Both the position numbers and the translations under genes were made by a program. 8,456 nucleotides of DNA from assembly GCA_900764725.1 (NCBI GenBank), contig CAAFPB010000025.1, forward strand, positions 1 to 8,456. The letters are read 5' to 3'. This stretch comes from an uncultured Catenibacterium sp. (lineage in GTDB: Bacteria; Bacillota_I; Bacilli_A; Erysipelotrichales; Coprobacillaceae). This document shows, piece after piece, positions 5,700 through 8,456 of the stretch. The notes under the pieces are model-generated. The model was given only the letters and a program-made list of their open reading frames with translations, did not search any database and was not told the origin of the DNA. The stretch's first letter is position 1. Each line of letters opens with the position of its first letter.

Positions 5700-6854
5700 T
5701 TAATTAAATCTTAAATATTTACCGGAAACTACTTGCTTAGTACCATTCATATAAGTTATAACAACTTTCGTTATACTCATATTAGAAGCATCTCCTGCAA
5801 CATAGTAAGAAGAACTATCCCAATCCCAAGAAGCACTTTCGCCACATTTCAAAGGACCTGTTCCTTGAAAATATCCTGTTTTTCTTACATCTCCTACACC
5901 ATTTGTTATTTTGAAATAAACGGCTATGTACTTGATAGTTTTGGGGTTCGTATTGACATATCTGAAATTAAAAGTTACCATGGAATATTCATCATTCCAG
6001 TCCCAACTATCAAAATATCCATAAGGAGCTTCCTTTTTTAGCTTACTTACATATTGGTCATAGAAATAGCTCCCCAAGTCAAGTGCCATATCATGGTAAT
6101 CGATTGAGTCTTTTGTCAAACTATCTCTAAACACCTCATAATGATATTTGTAACCGTCAAAATCTTCAAGTCTTCGTGGTATAGCAGAAGCATGAGCATC
6201 CAAATAAGCCAAGTCCAAATCTCCTTCTTTTCTTGTGAAATAGTAAATAGTATCATTCTTGATACCTATTGTATATAGAGTATCTTCAGAGATAGACTCA
6301 TCACAAAATGCACACGACAAGGAAACATTATTAGTCGGGACTCTATGGTAGTTATGTGTTTGGCGATAAGTTTCTGATTTTTTATTAGCTGCCGCCAACA
6401 TTGCCTCATATTCCTTTGCTGTCTTAATGGAATCTTCCCTAACCCTATTGATAGAATCTTGCAGATGCTTAGCCCATTGCTCATTCAGTTTTTTAAACTT
6501 TGTATCAAGCATCTTCGAATGTTTTTCCACCTCAGCCTTTAATTCCTCATCCTTCAACTGAGGAATAGAACCATTTTTCTTTATAATCTTGGCATAGTCC
6601 TTATTCAATGTTACCACCACATTGCTGTTTTCTGTCAAGACATAAAGATTCTGCGCTTTCTTGTCATAGGCATAGTTACTTTCCACACCAGTAACAACAT
6701 CAAGCATTTCTTCTGCCTTACGTTCATAAAAACCTTTGGAATTTCTTTGGTAAGAAATCAAAGCCTTTCTTATAAAAGAGTTATAGGACGTGTATTGTGC
6801 TCTCACTGATAGACAAGCACACATCACCAACCAAATTAAAATAATTCTTCTCAT
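5700..6854 (-). CDS. Secreted protein with coiled coil and beta-rich C-terminal domain
   Basis: A 384-residue protein that I do not recognise as a named family. Residues 1-19 form a Sec signal peptide (MRRIILIWLVMCACLSVRA|Q20). The cysteines at 12 and 14 do not make a convincing lipobox. Residues of about 100-160 are strongly charged and helical and probably form a coiled coil. A CAFC pair (181-184) opens a middle region. The C-terminal 280-380 shows the pattern of a small beta-sandwich used in many exported proteins: F-N-F-R-Y-V-N-T-N-P-K-T-I-K-Y-I, then N-G-V-G-D-V, then G-P-L-K-C-G-E-S, then V-V-I-T-Y-M-N-G-T. The start at 6854 is set by the signal peptide. It is sandwiched 11 bp after the SprT-like gene and 12 bp before the KAP gene, so an envelope protein is made together with two cytosolic ones. 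Its role is unknown. Confidence 0.75.
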   Translation of the reverse strand: MRRIILIWLVMCACLSVRAQYTSYNSFIRKALISYQRNSKGFYERKAEEMLDVVTGVESNYAYDKKAQNLYVLTENSNVVVTLNKDYAKIIKKNGSIPQLKDEELKAEVEKHSKMLDTKFKKLNEQWAKHLQDSINRVREDSIKTAKEYEAMLAAANKKSETYRQTHNYHRVPTNNVSLSCAFCDESISEDTLYTIGIKNDTIYYFTRKEGDLDLAYLDAHASAIPRRLEDFDGYKYHYEVFRDSLTKDSIDYHDMALDLGSYFYDQYVSKLKKEAPYGYFDSWDWNDEYSMVTFNFRYVNTNPKTIKYIAVYFKITNGVGDVRKTGYFQGTGPLKCGESASWDWDSSSYYVAGDASNMSITKVVITYMNGTKQVVSGKYLRFN

Positions 6855-6865
6855 ATAGTAACGTT

Positions 6866-7552
6866 TTATTTATTACGTAGAATTTGCTTACCATCACATT
6901 TCATTTGTTCTGCACCTTCAAGATGTTTCATTATCTCATTTTCATCCAAGAAATGTACCTTGAAAGAGCAAGAATTTGGGAATCGGTTGAAAAAGATGTC
7001 ATTGCTCATATATAGAGATATAGAAGAAACCTCCTTTGCCGACAACACACCATTATAATATTTAAGGATGCTTGGGAGTACTCTTGGCAAAACCTTGATA
7101 CCTTTTCGCCCATCATGGAAGCGAACCACAGCAACTACTCGGTAATGCTGTTTTTTGTCAACCGCTTGTTCCTTTTGCGACTTCGAACTTTTATGTGAGA
7201 TAGACAGATGTCTTCCATACTTTTCATTAATGGCATTCATTATCTGTTGGAAAATTACGCCATGAGAGCTTGTATCTTCCAACTTATTGTAGCCTATATA
7301 ATAATGTATCATTTCATGGATAATAGTATCTTCTATCTCATTCTCTGATAGTTCTATACGTGTATTTACACGCAGTGTAAAGTCGCATTTCTCGACCTTG
7401 CCGTCCTTGCCTATCCGTTTTTTGTAGGTACAAACACCCAAGAATGTCTTTGCATCACTCAACTTAATAGGAAGCATGGGGAGTTTACCAGCAAACATTT
7501 GCTGGTTAAACTCCTCAAATTTGTGTTTGATATATGGAATTGTAATCTCCAT
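6866..7552 (-). CDS. SprT-like zinc metalloprotease domain protein
   Basis: A 228-residue protein with a zincin active site. H79-E80-M-I-H83-Y-Y is the HExxH motif, and H97 in S-S-H-G-V-I-F is the likely third zinc ligand, matching the SprT/Spartan pattern. The N-terminal helix with F-N-Q-Q-M-F-A-G-K-L-P (15-25) and the strand R-V-N-T-R-I-E-L (61-68) are also typical. Spartan-type proteins cut proteins crosslinked to or tightly bound on DNA; bacterial SprT-like proteins are mostly uncharacterised. The usual C-terminal zinc ribbon is missing. Instead, residues 136-215 form a Bacteroidetes-style extra domain with YRVVAVVRFHDGRKGIKV and a FFNRFP motif. The ATG at 7552 lies 2 bp after the stop of the upstream gene, so translational coupling is likely. 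No signal peptide is present, so it acts in the cytosol. Confidence 0.88.
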   Translation of the reverse strand: MEITIPYIKHKFEEFNQQMFAGKLPMLPIKLSDAKTFLGVCTYKKRIGKDGKVEKCDFTLRVNTRIELSENEIEDTIIHEMIHYYIGYNKLEDTSSHGVIFQQIMNAINEKYGRHLSISHKSSKSQKEQAVDKKQHYRVVAVVRFHDGRKGIKVLPRVLPSILKYYNGVLSAKEVSSISLYMSNDIFFNRFPNSCSFKVHFLDENEIMKHLEGAEQMKCDGKQILRNK

Positions 7553-7554
7553 TG

Positions 7555-8456
7555 TTATTCATTTACATTATCATCTTCTGGTTGAAACTCGAAGACTTTG
7601 TCCCAGTCTATATTGCAAGGAACATATTTCACAACCTTACGGACATAATAGAACAAAATCCATTGTGTAATACTGGTATCTGTAAACTCTGTTTCTGTCA
7701 TGTCCTTGTCCAAAATGGTATCAGTTCCATGAAGCAGAACCTTTTGGGTATCTCTATCTACGAGATCGCCTTTTTCATTCAGTTTACCCTCAGGAATAGC
7801 CTTACACAATGTAGAAGGGAAAAGTTCCAAAAGCATCAAGTCCGCAGTAGCATCTCTCTTGTTTCTCAGCAACATGTACTTATAAGATTTAAACACAAAT
7901 GGGAACTTGCCATCATTCAATGAATAAAGCCCATGATCCTGATGCTCGTTGAAAGGTACTTCTGGATTCATCTTCCATTTTCCATTTTCATCTCTTTCAA
8001 GGTAACGTGACGCAGTACTTTCCTTTAAGCTTCTCGACTCCCAAGGGCATTCGTCACCATAAACATATTCACTTCCTACATGACCGAAACGTTCTTCAAG
8101 GTCTCCTCCAAACGTAAGGCAAAGCACGTCCTTCGGATCTATGCCTTCAAGAACACCAGAATTATCTGTTGCCGCCGTTTTTTTCTTCTTTCCTTGCTCC
8201 AATGCAAACATAACAGGATTGATATTCTGCTGGCTCATTAGCACAGGCCAGTAGAATGGCGCATCGTTCCAGCCAATGTTCTCACCAGTAGCAGAATCGA
8301 TATTTTTCTTTCCCTCCTGTCTCAACAGCATAACAACCGGAATGTCTATGGCTTTCTCACGAGAAGGTCTTACATCTGTACGACCATCATCTGGGGCATC
8401 AATATAGCCACCATTAGCTCTGAGTCGTGTCATGTTACGGTTCGTGCGTTGCAAGA
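7555..8456 (-). CDS. Unrecognised protein, C-terminal 300 codons (5' end outside window)
   Basis: The frame is open to the right edge and ends at 7555. A TTG (8454) and an ATG (8433) occur near the edge. Neither has a purine-rich ribosome site in front, and the residues around them look like protein interior, so the gene most likely continues beyond the window. I do not recognise the family. Visible traits are RANGGYIDAPDDGRTD near the start of the visible part, IPVVMLLRQEGKK, APFYWPVLMSQQNINPVMFAL, VLCLTFGGDLEERFG, and an acidic end (FEFQPEDDNVNE). It is soluble in appearance, without membrane segments, repeats or cysteine clusters. It lies 2 bp upstream of the SprT-like gene, so it is functionally linked to that operon. 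It may be the tail of a large enzyme, for example a nucleic-acid-dependent ATPase, but no residues here prove that. Confidence 0.8.
   Translation of the reverse strand, partial: LQRTNRNMTRLRANGGYIDAPDDGRTDVRPSREKAIDIPVVMLLRQEGKKNIDSATGENIGWNDAPFYWPVLMSQQNINPVMFALEQGKKKKTAATDNSGVLEGIDPKDVLCLTFGGDLEERFGHVGSEYVYGDECPWESRSLKESTASRYLERDENGKWKMNPEVPFNEHQDHGLYSLNDGKFPFVFKSYKYMLLRNKRDATADLMLLELFPSTLCKAIPEGKLNEKGDLVDRDTQKVLLHGTDTILDKDMTETEFTDTSITQWILFYYVRKVVKYVPCNIDWDKVFEFQPEDDNVNE

Noticed and set aside
6820..6854. Lipoprotein signal (Cys12/Cys14) in the 384-residue secreted protein
   Set aside because: Residues before the cysteines (VM, CA) do not fit a lipobox, the cysteines sit too early in the hydrophobic core, and a good signal peptidase I site follows at A19|Q20.
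8431..8454. TTG (8454) or ATG (8433) as the true start of the rightmost gene
   Set aside because: No ribosome binding site precedes either, and the frame is open to the window edge, so the gene is treated as 5'-partial.

Overview
The window looks like part of a mobilizable accessory element, or an element-rich island, from a Bacteroidales bacterium such as Bacteroides, Prevotella or a relative. Four things support this. The DNA is AT-rich. There is a relaxase of the Bacteroides MobV (Mob/Pre) type. A TAnnTTTG promoter box is present, here TACCTTTG read on the minus strand. Three secreted proteins have signal peptides ending Ala|Gln, the Bacteroidetes 'Q-rule' form of signal peptidase I site.

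Layout. Positions 2-435 (plus strand) hold the last 29 codons of an unidentified gene, followed 5 bp later by a small winged-helix protein that resembles the N-terminal domain of DnaD/primosome-type replication proteins. Positions 436-837 are non-coding and rich in structure. They contain two 50-52 nt direct repeats that share a fold, with compensatory changes between the copies, and then a set of inverted repeats that probably forms the transfer origin (oriT). The MobV relaxase follows at 838-2289. A near-perfect 15-bp stem at 2284-2320 separates it from convergent minus-strand cargo.

The cargo, read on the minus strand from right to left, forms two transcription units. The upstream unit runs from beyond the window edge to 4272. 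It encodes an unrecognised protein (at least 300 codons visible, 5' end outside the window), a SprT-like zinc metalloprotease, a secreted protein with a coiled coil and a beta-rich C-terminal domain, and a soluble KAP-family P-loop NTPase. The genes are 2, 11 and 12 bp apart, and the unit ends in a clear intrinsic terminator (4226-4256). The downstream unit starts from a Bacteroides-type promoter (-7 box at 4154-4161). It encodes a small outer-membrane beta-barrel, a secreted DUF4468-like protein and a stand-alone HD-family (p)ppGpp-hydrolase-like enzyme (MESH1/SAH type), and ends at the shared terminator.

How the parts may work together. The relaxase and its upstream region would provide mobilization, probably using the transfer machinery of a helper conjugative element, since no transfer-pore genes are visible. 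The KAP/SprT/secreted operon is an accessory module of unknown function. KAP NTPases recur in mobile-element and phage-conflict settings, so a defence or inter-element conflict role is plausible but unproven. The beta-barrel/DUF4468/alarmone-hydrolase unit could join envelope proteins to local alarmone turnover. That is inference from gene order only.
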